Assembly (NCBI GenBank): GCA_031841125.1
Contig: CM063113.1
Coordinates: 17,257,312 to 17,321,311, forward strand
Source: Acanthococcus lagerstroemiae
Taxonomy: Eukaryota; Arthropoda; Insecta; Hemiptera; Eriococcidae
Direction of reading: 5' to 3'
DNA: 64,000 nt
Shown: piece by piece, positions 24,701 to 33,894 of the stretch
Layout: every line of letters begins with the position of its first letter
Position numbering within the stretch: the stretch's first letter is position 1
Program-made: the position numbers and the translations under genes
Notes under the pieces: model-generated
What the model was told of the DNA's origin: nothing
Seen by the model: the letters and a program-made list of their open reading frames with translations, nothing else
Databases searched by the model: none

Positions 24701-27700
24701 AGCCGACAACGGCTGGTGGTCGGATTCAGGAACTGGTCGATATTAGGCACCTTTACCTTTATCGGGATGCGCAAGATCCCACCAATTACCCAAGTAACTA
24801 AACGGGAACCAAGGGTAACTGATGGGTTTCTGGGTAATCTGAGGGTAACCGAGGGTTGCAAATGAGCAACTTTTCCGCAGGTAACTAGAGGGTAACTGAT
24901 TGAGTATCGGGATGCGTAAAATTCCGCCAGTTACCCGGGTAACTAAAGGGGAAACCAAGGGTAACTGATGGGTTTCTGGGTAATCTGAGGGTAACCGAGG
25001 GTTGTAAATTGGTAACTTTTCCGCGGATAACTAGAGGGTAACTGATTCCGCATCGGGTAGCTAGTTAGAAAATCACTTACGAAATAATGATAAATAGTGG
25101 ATAGAAGATGAGGATTGCCACGTTAACAAAGTAGTCCTGCTTTTGTCAATTTTCATGCCAAACGCTGAAAAGACGAACAAAATATTTAACTACCTATTTG
25201 AATCGCTGTAGTACCCCAGTTCTGGCGCCAAAATTCCCTAATGAAGACAGTGGTCCATTTGTATTCAAATTTGTACGGCTCTTGCGAATTTACTTAAAGT
25301 TTAATGTTTTCTTCCAAGGAATTGAAAGAGTAACTGTTGATGCGACTAACGTGTCATTTGTGCTACTTAATCGTACCTGGAGTCTTAACGTTGAACGCAA
25401 TATTTCCGGAGTTGATGGGCACTAACGTCTTCTGAATGGTGATCACGCCAGTAGGTATTGGCCACATAGAACTGTATTTATTGCAGATAAGCTTGCACAC
25501 ATTTAACGAGGTGAGACAGTCGGTGTTATTAGCAACATCTTCTACAATTGTTCGTTGGCAGTTCTGGGTTTGCGAATCGCATTTCCAGGCGATGTTTGGA
25601 ATTCCTGTTCCGGTTGTTTTGCTGTAACATAAAGAGGAAAAATACTCGTCGCGTCATTTCAAGCCCTCCTAATACTGTCAGGAGGAAAAGAGCACAGAAA
25701 TCACAAGACTTTATGATGAAGGGGGGGGGGGGTACAAAGTAAGAGGTTGTATGTTCGATTATCAACTAATATTTACATGGACTACTTCAGAAATTCCTGT
25801 TCCGGTTCCATTATCTATGAGATACTCGTATATGAAAATTAATGTATGTCTGTCTGTTGGTCCTTCATTCATTACTACACTATTTGGGAAGTTGTTCAGT
25901 ACACACCCGTGAAGGTTTCCGGCATTAGTACATCCTGAACGCACCGGGGAGAGGTGCGGTACGAGCCCCCGCTCCCTATCCTACGATAAGTGGCGCGTGT
26001 GTATACACAAATAATAATCGAATACAAACAGATAAATTCATGAAAACAATTCCTTTCTTCTGGGATCGCAGGAACGCGCGACGGGTCAACTAGCTGAAAC
26101 ATAAAAAGGGAAAAACTTCACCTGGGATGTCCTTACCCGTCATTTCAAACCATTCTAATGCTGCCAGGAGGAAAAGAGCAAAAGTGTCAGATGTCAAAAG
26201 ACTGAAGGGGGGAGGGATATGAAGTAAGGGAAAATGAAGTCCGCCAATAGTTTAATCTTCGTAGTAGAACTTTTAGGCTACTGCTCCGGAAATTGTATGT
26301 TGTAGAGCTTAACTCAGAATGAGTGACTCAGTGCAAGAAGTTGGGGTCAGCGATCATCGAAATCTGTAAAACGATACCCCTGTTGTATTTATTTATAAGA
26401 AGCCCCTCGCCTCTCATCTAGCCATGATATCACAGTTTTTAAATTAGGAGCAAATCATCATCAGAAACTAGTTCAGTGACCACTAAAACCTATAAAACGA
26501 TACCGGGTACTGCTTTTACCGATATCCTCGCTGGAGCCGCTCCACCTCCCTAGGTCCCACCATTTGCAAGTTGAAAACAGATCATCAGCTGTAGTCGCGC
26601 GCAGGGCGCAGCAGAGATCAAGATCAGTGAGCACGTGGCTGAAGTTACGGTTTTCGCTTAAGTTGTCACGTTTCGGGACCGCAGGGGCCAGCGAGACGCG
26701 CTTTACGGGAGTGTGTGGTGATTGTCGAAGTCGCGATGATGGGCGACCTCACGGGGCATATTGAGGAGCGGAAACTCCAAAACGCGGACATCTTCGGCAC
26801 GAGAATAGATACGGCAATAACGACATGGGGTGGAGGGTTGGTATAGGTATAGAGATAAGTATATTTGACGCAACAGTATTTACACAGGGGAAACAATGAG
26901 ACGAACTAACGACGCCGCGGTGGGAACGATAACGGCAACTGCTGTACGATTTACAAGATAAATACACCGAAAGTCGTGGAAAATGGTGAACGTATACACA
27001 TAGGGGGCCGCGACCGGCTCCCCGATCAGCACTAGCACTATACACACTGCGAAGTAGAGTCAAGACGCGGTTACTCCCTATTAACGATTGCGACAAGGGA
27101 ACAGGGAACGAGGGATTCGGGGGGACTGCTTCCAGCCCACCCGCCGAGGAGGGAAATGGGAGGACTGGTTTCCAGCCTGCACACCACAGGAAGCACTGGG
27201 GTTCAGTGGTTTCCAAGGGCGCACCCAGCGGAAACAGACAGCAGGAAAGCGAAAGAAAGTAGGAATAGCCTTGTCGCAATTTGCTTGCCCGAGTTTTGAC
27301 TTCTCTACCCTTGATTTCTCCGGGTAGTTAAGTATACAGTAGCTATCGACTTCGTCCGCGAGTATAGCAAAAAACCACCCTCGCGACACGAAATCACCCT
27401 TGCGACATAAAAACGTTCTCTCGATAGCCAAAAGACAAGACCCGATTTTGTGATGACGCAGCAGCGCTCGACTATGCTTCTAGTAGTGATGGAATCTCGA
27501 AGTATTTACTCGCCCCAGTAGGCAGAGTACATACGTATGTAGCAAAGTATACCCATGGCTGGAAGAAAAATTAATTTCCATGGAAATGTCAACCACTGAA
27601 TTCGTGTCGGAGAAGCGTTACTGTTTTCGCTCAAGTATACCCAGTAGTAAAAGTATATAAAATGCTAAAACCGAAGTCATAGACATTGGCTACAAAATTA

Positions 27701-28101
27701 AGAAACTAATATACAAATTCGCTGGTCACATGACTTGGGAAAGTAATAATAAAATGGGGATATAAGTTGGCAGTCTGGACCACCCTACTACAAGAAGAGA
27801 AAAAGAGGCCATCCCAATCCGCTGGCGTGACGAAATCGTTGCTGGTGTAAGATCGGGGTGGATTGGGATTGCCCAGAATAAGAAAGGTTGGAAGAGGGTG
27901 GTAGAGACTAATGCCCAAAAATGAGTGCATTAATTAGGCGCCAGTTGGTCATTAATCTAAGTTGAAAATAAATAAAAAATTATCAACAATATGAGTCACT
28001 CACCTTAGACAGTACGACGGTTTCTCAGCAACATCCTCAGATTGGCAGCTCGCAACCACAATGCAGCACACAAATAATAGGCATTTTCCAAAAAGTTTCA
28101 T
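9788..28101 (-). CDS. beta-N-acetylhexosaminidase, chitooligosaccharidolytic type, complete
   Basis: Seven coding exons on the minus strand join with consistent phases: 28101-28004, 25621-25377, 23469-23261, 23150-22818, 22617-22274, 16016-15735 and 10166-9788. They total 1890 bases, giving 629 aa plus stop. All introns are GT/AG. The protein starts with a signal peptide (MKLFGKCLLFVCCIVVASCQ). An N-terminal domain follows with WKCDSQTQNC and SMWPIPTG, typical of insect chitin-processing hexosaminidases. The GH20 barrel begins near residue 234 (HRGVLLDTSRSYYP) and includes FHWHISDSHSFP near 265-276 and VVPELDTPAHVGEGW. The catalytic pair is D390-E391 in FHMGGDEIKYTCW. The C-terminal part has GAEATLWSEQSD and LWPRAAALAERLW. 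GH20 enzymes of this kind remove terminal GlcNAc from chitin oligomers and glycans, usually extracellularly in moulting fluid or gut. No key residue is missing. Hexo1/NAG1 or a related subfamily is likely, but phylogeny would be needed to place it. Confidence 0.95.
10398..10810 (-). repeat. interspersed repeat, copy 1
   Basis: AT-rich sequence whose reverse complement matches 14940-15470 along most of its length. Shared words include ATTAATAAACTCATAACTGC and ATTGGTGAA near one end, and a TGAAAAATTGAGAAA stretch near the other. It is non-coding and has no clear terminal repeats, so the class is unknown. Confidence 0.6.
10819..11315. mobile_element. pogo/Tigger-like MITE with TA target duplication
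   Basis: The element begins CAGTGGAACTTCCCGATAAC and ends GGAAGTTCCACTG, flanked on both sides by TA. Subterminal ATATAACGAA words recur near both ends. TA duplication and a CAGTGGAAC terminus fit the pogo/Tigger branch of Tc1-mariner. No transposase is present in its 497 bases. Confidence 0.75.
12781..12824. repeat. short hairpin, AGGGTGTTTGC ends
   Basis: AGGGTGTTTGC and its exact reverse complement GCAAACACCCT flank a GC-rich loop. The same GCAAACACCCT word recurs at 14043-14053 and 14602-14613, just before a CTCGCGATC(C/A)(A/G)CGAGG palindrome, so it may be the terminus of a mobile element about 1.8 kb long. Confidence 0.5.
12849..12978 (+). repeat. tRNA-like SINE unit, copy 1
   Basis: The core has an A-box-like TTAGCTCAGTTGCG and a B-box-like GTGGTTCGATT, spaced as in a tRNA gene, within a segment repeated at 14085-14216 with only a few differences. 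No cloverleaf with paired acceptor stems could be made, so it is a tRNA-derived repeat and not a tRNA gene. Confidence 0.55.
13878..14084 (+). repeat. interspersed repeat B, uninterrupted copy
   Basis: Runs from GATGTGCGTGTAGCG through GAGCTTTTATGTTCCCGG and a TACACTAGCGCTTCTA word to the GCAAACACCC and CTCGCGATCC palindrome. A second copy at 14215-14645 is interrupted by a 239-bp MITE, so this copy gives the empty site for that insertion. Confidence 0.65.
14085..14216 (+). repeat. tRNA-like SINE unit, copy 2
   Basis: A near-identical second copy of 12849-12978, with A-box-like TTAGCTCAGTTGCG and B-box-like GGTTCGATTCG. It is sandwiched between the two copies of repeat B. Confidence 0.55.
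14215..14645 (+). repeat. interspersed repeat B, interrupted copy
   Basis: Matches 13878-14084 on both sides of an inserted MITE (14237-14475) and ends with the same GCAAACACCCTGTTACTACC and CTCGCGATCCGCGAGG words. Confidence 0.65.
14237..14475. mobile_element. MITE with GGCCCCGATTACGACCGAC ends, 3-bp duplication
   Basis: Inverted termini GGCCCCGATTACGACCGAC and GTCGGTCGTAATCGGGGCC bound the element, with AAGCGTGATAAA/TTTATCACGC just inside. The flanking CTG is duplicated at 14234-14236 and 14476-14478. Comparison with the uninterrupted repeat B copy (GTGTAGCGTTTTGAGC) shows what the site looked like before insertion. A 3-bp duplication fits the PIF/Harbinger superfamily. Confidence 0.75.
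14940..15470 (+). repeat. interspersed repeat, copy 2 (inverted)
   Basis: Reverse complement of 10398-10810 over most of its length. It contains one extra piece, the 61-base hairpin at 15274-15334, that the other copy lacks. Confidence 0.6.
15274..15334. repeat. 61-base near-perfect hairpin
   Basis: Two 27-base arms (15274-15300 and 15308-15334) pair at 25 of 27 positions around a 7-base loop, GGGTTTG. The hairpin is absent from the related repeat copy at 10398-10810, so it looks like an insertion. It could be a tiny fold-back element; a small-RNA hairpin is also possible but less likely. Confidence 0.7.
17490..18150 (+). repeat. degenerate ~230-base tandem repeat, block 1
   Basis: Three successive units share ordered words: an AATATGA(C/T)T pair with an adjacent AACTT(T/C)G(A/T)CGCCG, TTGTCTTGAAAAA(T/G)TGA, a TTTCAACAGCTTTC segment, and TCGAATTC(G/A)TTGTCCGAATTT followed by CGTTCC(C/T)GAGGTACG. 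Unit length is 210-240 bases. Divergence is high, so this is an old array. Confidence 0.65.
18241..18450 (+). repeat. ~65-73 base tandem repeat with GTTGGAAAAATCCAAC
   Basis: Three full units begin at 18241, 18306 and 18379, and a fourth partial one at 18445. Each starts with the dyad GTTGG(A/G)AAAA(T/C)CCAAC followed by AAGTCAAA or AGGTCAAA and a T-rich run ending in a TTGATG-like word. It is non-coding. Confidence 0.75.
19570..19890 (+). pseudogene. LINE reverse transcriptase fragment
   Basis: The plus-strand peptide has EISKGVREGYPLSSIFFNAA followed by LKEVFRRLYWERKG, then after a frameshift STLRFADDITLSES. These are the GDPLSP-like and catalytic FADD blocks of a non-LTR reverse transcriptase. 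The change to GYPLSS and several frame changes show decay. A short segment just beyond (19930-20050) also occurs at 27600-27670, next to a LINE tail, so the two may be scraps of related insertions. Confidence 0.7.
20110..20690 (+). repeat. degenerate ~230-base tandem repeat, block 2
   Basis: Carries the same ordered words as 17490-18150: GACGCCGGATCTTAATTTGTC, a TTGAGCCAT word, AAGTTCGAATTCATAGTCC and CATTCCCGAGGTACCCC. Part of the same repeat family about 2 kb away in the same intron. Confidence 0.55.
21293..21316. repeat. perfect 24-base palindrome, copy 1 of 3
   Basis: GTGTCACCCACCGGTGGGTG and the following four bases ACAC form a perfect inverted repeat. Near-identical palindromes lie at 21437-21458 and about 21590-21612, spaced about 145-155 bases apart. 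Confidence 0.75.
21437..21458. repeat. near-perfect palindrome, copy 2 of 3
   Basis: TGTCACCCACCAGTGGGTGA plus CA, one central mismatch relative to copy 1. Confidence 0.7.
21590..21612. repeat. near-perfect palindrome, copy 3 of 3
   Basis: TATCACCCACTGGTGGGTGA followed by CAT; the same dyad with a central CTGG variant. Confidence 0.7.
23752..23900 (+). mobile_element. ~145-bp MITE, GATGCGCAAAATCCCGCC family, copy 1
   Basis: Starts CCCGATGCGCAAAATCCCGC and continues with repeated GGTAACT/GGGTAA words ending GTAACTGACTGAGTA. Other copies are at 24767-24905, 24908-25060 and, in reverse orientation, 41198-41335 and 41336-41447. Confidence 0.75.
24767..24905 (+). mobile_element. ~145-bp MITE, same family, copy 2
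   Basis: Begins GGGATGCGCAAGATCCCACC and follows the same order of GGTAAC-rich words; its end abuts copy 3. Confidence 0.75.
24908..25060 (+). mobile_element. ~145-bp MITE, same family, copy 3
   Basis: Begins GGGATGCGTAAAATTCCGCC and ends GGTAACTGATTCCGCATCGG, so its ends are short inverted copies of CCCGATGCG. Confidence 0.75.
25625..25745 (+). repeat. intronic direct duplication, copy 1
   Basis: CGTCATTTCAAGCCCTCCTAATACTG, then AGGAGGAAAAGAGCA and a G run, parallels 26100-26230. The copy lies directly upstream of hexosaminidase exon 2. Confidence 0.6.
26100..26230 (+). repeat. intronic direct duplication, copy 2
   Basis: CGTCATTTCAAACCATTCTAATGCTG, then AGGAGGAAAAGAGCA and a G run, matches 25625-25745. 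There is no duplicated exon beside it: the adjacent reading frame would enter a stop immediately. Confidence 0.6.
26540..27430. other. GC-richer block, unexplained
   Basis: Clearly richer in G and C than its surroundings, with overlapping open frames of 176 codons (26749-27279) and 116 codons (27081-27431) on the minus strand. Neither resembles a protein family I know, and the frames are proline, serine and cysteine rich as expected of chance frames in GC-rich DNA. It may be an unrecognised mobile element. Confidence 0.35.
27670..27950 (+). pseudogene. 3' tail of a LINE ORF
   Basis: The plus-strand peptide KLIYKFAGHMTWESNN, then RREKEAIPIRWRDEIVAGVR and WIGIAQNKKGWKRVVETNAQ, is the typical C-terminus of RTE-like LINE ORF2 (WAGHV...GRPxxRWxDDI...W..xAqdRxxWr). 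A stop breaks it once. It sits about 60 bases after a segment shared with 19930-20050. Confidence 0.75.
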
Positions 28102-29289
28102 AATGTTAGCCGAATTCGAACTATGGAGAAGTAACAAAAATCACAGTTTCCGAACACGAAACTCTATACGCATCATTTTGAGATAGTTTGTACAATAATA
28201 GGTATATCTTATTCCGCTCGCACGCCAACGCTAAACTAGTTCCATATTTTTGTGGTGAATCTAGACAAGTTTCTAAATTCGTAATGTTTGAAACCAGTTT
28301 TAGAAAGATGTCGTATATTATTAAAATTTATGATATTTTTTTTTGTCGCGTCTTCATTGTATGTAGATGGACAACTCCGAAGACTGAGTATGGTTGGCCT
28401 GGACACGTGCTCCGGCTGCGAGTTTGTATTTCCTGGCGGTCAATTAAACAAAAATGTGATTCAAAATACTATCTAGAATGGGACAGGACACGAGGTAATA
28501 ATTGATTTTAATAGTCGAAAATACATTTGAAATTCGAATGACTTTTGACTGGTTTCACCAGAAAACCCGCGCGCGAGTAATTTGTGGCCTGACGATCATT
28601 AGAACGATTAGCTACAATCTGGATTAGGTAATTTTAAAATCAACATTAACGCATTCACGTAATCCTGGTGACAGTCCAGATGTTGCCTTTTCAAAGCTAA
28701 CTAGAAGGCTTGTAGGTACGAGATACAATTATAAATACACATCATGATTAAACCGGGGAGATGCCAAATTGCTTAATAACTATACCAGTTTACTTTTTAG
28801 AATTTCTTGTACGCGAATGCACGTTACAAATGCCAATAACTTGGGCAATATAGCAAAGAAAGTTCGAAACGCGGAATCCAAATACGAGTTGAAATACTCT
28901 TACCATTATTGCTTCTTCATTTTTAACGCAGAACAGCAGTTAGCCGTGTGCAGGTTTAGACTTTATACGTTCACATAACAATCTATTATGAACTGTCTAT
29001 CGAAATGTGAGCTCTCATCTGGTCTGTCTTAAACGTCATACAGTATATCATTACACTCGGTGAAAGCAATCATTTTTTGTACGTATATGATCGCGTATAC
29101 ATTCATGAGCCTGGTTATTCGTAAGTCGAGATTCACATCGACGAACAGGCCTCAGCATTGAAGAAGTCAGCCTTGATAGGTTTTCACGGTCAGTTAAGTC
29201 TGTCACACGGTTCGATTTGCGCTGCATTTAATATAAACTACATGACATGCTGAGTCAAACTTAAATAATAGTTTATTAAAATTTTATTG
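28102..29289. other. region upstream of the hexosaminidase gene
   Basis: Should contain the hexosaminidase promoter and any 5' untranslated exon, since the start codon is at 28101 on the minus strand. No convincing core promoter element was identified, and no other gene is recognisable. Confidence 0.4.
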
Positions 29290-32200
29290 GGTGTTTCTTT
29301 TGCAATGCTGTGTTCAGCTGATAAGTAGGCAACCTACCCCGACAATATTTAGATATGTTTGCGTACTCTTACTTTTGAAGGGGCTGAGCTATGGTCAAAT
29401 TTTGAAAAATTTTCTATCCTTGATTTTTTTTTTTTCTTCTCACGACTGGAGATCGATAGAAAAATGGTGCCAGCAGGTAATAGGAGAGGCAATTATGATA
29501 ATCACAAAAAAAAAAAATAATGCCGGTCTATGGACATGGAGTTTACTGATTAGCTTTTTTCAACGTGGATACACATTTTTGTATCGGGGGCCCAATTTTA
29601 AAACAATCTATAGTTTGAAAAATGATAATTTTTTAAAACTTATTGGTACCTATTAGATGTTTTCGTTTCAATTTTCTTGGTGGGGGGGGGAGGGTTCCAG
29701 GGTTCCTCGTTTCAAAGTTTTGTATTTGCACCAGGTGAGAAAATGAAAGATCGCAGGTCCTGAATGGCGAGTTGTTCTAACGTAGAAGTCGATCCACCTT
29801 GGTATATCGGAATTTTAGATGTCATGTTTTGAGACCCATATAATTTATTTCGATTTTGAGTTTATCTTCACATTTTTCGAGCTCCAGTTTCTTGTATGTT
29901 GAACTTTAATTTTAAACTTTTTGTGTTTAAAATGGTATCTACAACCTTTCTCTTAACAACCACTTTCAAGTTCAAACCATTTACGTTCCCTTGTGTTCAT
30001 TATCAAATCACTGAAATCCAAAACCTGTGAAGTCTGGGGGGAGGCGAGGGGCGAATGGAACTTCAACTCTGCAAGTACATCATCTTGCAGACAAGTCTGC
30101 AGCCACGGGAGAGCATTTTCATGTCTGCTTTGCAGACTGCGCCGTCATGAGAATGTCGTCTTCCGCTATGCTCCGCAGAGCAGGTTGCGCTCCATATTTT
30201 TTGGCGCGCTCATCTTTTGGACGCTACGTTCGCTGGACGATGACATTCTCATGTCGGCGCAGTCCGCGAAGTAGACATGAAAATGCTCTCCCGTGGTTGC
30301 AGACTCGTCTGCAAGATGATGCACTAGCGGAGCGTAGTGCTCACAGTCTGATACAAGGAACGCGATGCTCGTAAGGGAATATAGGCTGATACAAGGAGTG
30401 TGGTACTCGCAGGCGAATAAAATGTCGAGTCAGTCAGCCAGTCAGTAGTTTCATTATTATTATTTTTCGTAACGCTCCAAAGTAATGTTTTTTTCCGTTA
30501 TGTGCCAAAGTAAAGACATAAAAATGGCAAAATGATTTCCATGGAAATGATGATTCCTTTTCGTTACTCCTCAAATGTAACGTTTTTCCCATTTGTGTTA
30601 TACCCATGGCTGAAATTTCACATTTTCTCAATTTCCCGTGAAACTTGCCCTCGTAAGCTGTTTTTTCATTTGCAATAGATTGTAAATTAAATTTCCCATA
30701 AAAAATGTCATTAGCAGTTTTCTTGTATCTGGATTAGAACTGCTGAAAATGGAATTCAGTATATCTCTGTTAAGAATTATTACTTTTTAACACATTGCAC
30801 ATATCTTTTATGGAGATAATAATCATCTTTTTCAGCTACTTTACCACTTCACCGAGTTATATCGTTTATGGGGCTTATTCACCTCCCCCTCCCATTCATC
30901 TATTTACCCCTTATTTGAGATTGAGGCCCATGCAGTGAGGGGAGGGAGTTCTAGTATTTCGTAGAGTTTAACATAGTTACCCAATAATTGGTTCCGAAGG
31001 TCGCTAAATTCGGTTTTGGTAACATTTTTGCCATTATCCCTTGAATTGTGGCGCCTACCAATGGGAATGAGATGCAAGATGACAGTTGTGGTAAACATAT
31101 AGGAAAAAAAATGAAAGATCATGAAAAGAGGATGAATAACATGATTTTCATAAAATAAATTTCACTTAGGTAGTACAAAATTGTATTGGGGAATGTTGGT
31201 ATCTTTTCTATTTGCTGTAACACTCTAGGGGGGTGGTTATTAATTTAGTGATGAGGAATGTTATTTATGTAGATTAAAATATCTATGCTCAACAAATTGC
31301 TGGTAACATGGATAGAAGGACCAGTTGGGTAATGTCTTACGGTTATGAATAATGAAAGTTTTCCACCGTATTCAAATTGATTGGGATTATACAGCAGAAT
31401 TACAAACTTATTGCTGACCAACCAATTTAATGAAAAAATTTCATTTTGGTTTTATTTTTATTCTTTTCTCTTACAGTATGCATGTTAGTTATCTTTTTTC
31501 TTTTTTTGCAAATAATTTTGTGACCTGAAATTTAAAAAATATTTCTAATTTCAATCGTCCTTTAAAAAGTAGCAGCCGAAAGTGCTCTGGACTACAGGAG
31601 GAAAAAATTGTGAATTCATCCTAAATATAGAATTTATCAAGTTCACTTACACTCCAACATGGACACTAAAGTGATAAAATATTGGGATGGGGAAGAAGGT
31701 GCAAGAAGAATTTATTTCTCATTAAAATTTGGAATCTTGAAAAAGCAAGCTTTATGGACAATGAAAAAATATGTATCAATAATGTTGTACTAAGTGAAAT
31801 TTATTTTATGAAAATCACGTTCAACCTCTTTCCATGATTTTTAATTTTTTCTGTATGGTTACCACAACTGTCATCTTGCACCTCCTTTCCATCGGTATAT
31901 GCGCCACAGTTCGGGGAATATGGCCAAAATGTTACCAAAACCGAATTCAGCGACCTTTGGAACCAATTATTGGATACCCATTTTAAACTTCACAAAATAC
32001 TGGAACAATCTTAAACTTATTTAATTAAAAAAATTACTGTTAATAATTTTTAGGATAATTCCAATTAAATAGAATTTAAATAATTAAAAGCTTCTAACTT
32101 TAAAATCTTAAGATTCTTATTCCATCCCTGTCATTGCATGGGCCTCAATTTCAAATATGGGGTGAATAGATGAAAGGAAGGGGTGAATAAGCCACATAAA

Positions 32201-32750
32201 AGATATAACTCCGAGAAGTGGTAGAGTAGCTGAAGAAGACGATTATTATGTTCATAAGATACGTGCATCTGTGTTAAAAAGCTACAATTTTTAACAGAAA
32301 TATCTTGAACTCCAGTTTTAGCAGTTCTAATCGAGATACAAGGAAATTGCTACTGACCTTTTTTACGGAAAATATAACGTAAAGTCTATTGCAAATAAAA
32401 AAACCGTAGCTTAAGATGGCAAGTTTCACGGGAAGTTGAAAAAATGTGAAAATTTGCTGATATAATTTGCATGAAAATCAATTTTATGAACATCCTGTTG
32501 AACCGATTCCGACCATTTTTTGGTTGTGGTTACCACAACTGCTCTCTAATATTACATACTGGTAAAATTTTTCTGTCCATCTCCAGTCGTGAGAAGGGGG
32601 GAAAAAAAATCAAAGATAGAAAACTTTTCAAAATTTGACCTTAGCTCAGACCCTTCAAAAGTAAGAGTATGCAAACATATCTACACCTTGTCGGAGTAGG
32701 TTGACTACTTATCAGGTGGAAGGGGTCATTTCAAAAGAGACGCTCTATGT
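29290..32750. mobile_element. 3.4-kb giant inverted repeat (fold-back)
   Basis: The two halves are imperfect reverse complements. The ends pair at 29290-29480 with 32570-32750 (for example ACTCTTACTTTTGAAGG with CCTTCAAAAGTAAGAGT). The inner parts pair at about 30600-31190 with 31795-32450 (for example GATTAGAACTGCT with AGCAGTTCTAATC). The centre (about 31190-31795) is unpaired. The left arm carries an extra piece of about 1.1 kb (29490-30600) including its own fold-back. The ends match the segment beside the mariner fragment at 8200-8306. No transposase frame is present. It is intergenic. Confidence 0.8.
30074..30325. mobile_element. nested 250-bp fold-back
   Basis: Left arm at 30074-30160 (TACATCATCTTGCAGAC, then GGGAGAGCATTTTCATGTCT and ATGAGAATGTC) pairs with the reverse complement of 30238-30325. 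The loop between is about 77 bases and partly pairs too. It sits inside the extra piece of the larger fold-back's left arm, so it is a later insertion. Confidence 0.8.
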
Positions 32751-32809
32751 AACACGTTATGAAGATACAATAAGACATTATAATGTATAATAGTTGATTA
32801 TGTCCGCTG

Positions 32810-33890
32810 GAGTACAAAAGCGCAAATCGCAAATAGTGATGTTTTACAGGTGTACCAATGCGCAAAAAGTATGGTACGAAAAGTGCAAATGGATTCTCGA
32901 TGCCATATATACGAAAGCGCAAATGACACACGGATAGGTATCCGTACATACGAATGTGCAAACATTGATAAGGAGAAAGCTACATAAAATTATATGAAAA
33001 GCTACCGGAAAAGACTGCGTTGCTGTTCGAACGGTAAGAAATCTATGAACTACTACGATAAACTTTTTAAGGAAATCAGATTCAGCGCCGAGAGGGCACG
33101 GGAACTTTTCCCCCGGGCCCGGGTTTTTTGAGAGGGCCCGCAGAGTCACAGAAATTATAACTATCAATAGAAAATATGCCTTTTTCCGAGCAAATAATTT
33201 CAGTTAGGCCCACAGATTTTCCCCGGCCGGTTGGCTCTTGCGCCCCGGCGATGGAGTCTTCAATGAAGTGTGTTGTCTGGATTTCTAAACGAATCTCGCT
33301 CAAAGTTAACTGGGCACCTGGAAATTTCCCACAGATTGTGGAAAGCTTGTGTTTCTTGCGCAGGAAGCATAGTTAATTTTATAGTCTCCAACTGAAGTTT
33401 AGTGAAAACATCTATCCTGGTGGACTGGACTGCGGAGAGTCGGAATTAGTCCTTCAAATGGCGGGGGAAAATTCTGATCGTTAGTAGTCGAGGATGGTGC
33501 TTGGTCGGCCCAAAATCGTGGTGGAAATGTGCTTTTCGGGCCAATGTAGTTTCGAAGCAATCATACTAGCCAACATTTCGTCACAGAACATCGAGTAGTC
33601 GAAAGCTCCTCAACAAGGTAGTCTGGAAGCATGGCAGCCGAAAAGTGTTAGACTTCGTATGTATTGTTGACGTACTCTTGCCGCAAACCGAGATTATGAA
33701 TTTTTCTAAAAAGCGCTGGGCCCAAGTGAAAGCCGCAGTAGTACGTTGGTTTCTGGGAAAACAGCTCTTATTCCATTGTGTCCGGCTTTCTCGAAGTCGC
33801 AGTGTCATTTGCGCTTTCGTACATAGACATTCTCGTGTGTTTGCCCTTTTGGGTAGTAGGATTAGTGTCATTTGCGCTTTCGTATTAAAG
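32810..33890. mobile_element. element with clustered GCGCAAATGACAC subterminal motifs
   Basis: On the left, 32813-32965, five variants of (T)ACGAAAGCGCAAATGACAC recur every 20-45 bases. On the right, 33800-33890, at least two exact reverse complements, GTGTCATTTGCGCTTTCGTA, appear. Opposed arrays of a short motif at both ends are typical of non-autonomous DNA transposons. No transposase frame lies between. Confidence 0.55.
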
Positions 33891-33894
33891 CCCC

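Larger units (their letters stand above)
23470..25376. other. hexosaminidase intron 2 (MITE copies)
   Basis: A 1.9-kb intron. It holds three copies of a short TIR element (23752-23900, 24767-24905, 24908-25060). No exon was seen. Confidence 0.7.
25622..28003. other. hexosaminidase intron 1
   Basis: Contains a direct duplication of about 120 bases (25625-25745 and 26100-26230), a GC-richer block at 26540-27430 with no recognised coding content, and a LINE tail at 27530-27950. Confidence 0.65.

Noticed and set aside
23752..25060. CRISPR-like regularly spaced repeats
   Set aside because: Copies are about 145 bases with inverted ends, in an intron of an animal gene, with no spacers of constant length.
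28288..28476. short plus-strand frame with GLDTCSG or, in another frame, GWPGHVLRL
   Set aside because: A WAGHV-like word alone is not enough for a LINE tail; no neighbouring LINE blocks were found.
29291..29656. 121-codon plus-strand frame at the left end of the fold-back
   Set aside because: The frame follows the inverted-repeat terminus, is hydrophobic by chance, and is not kept open in the matching right arm.
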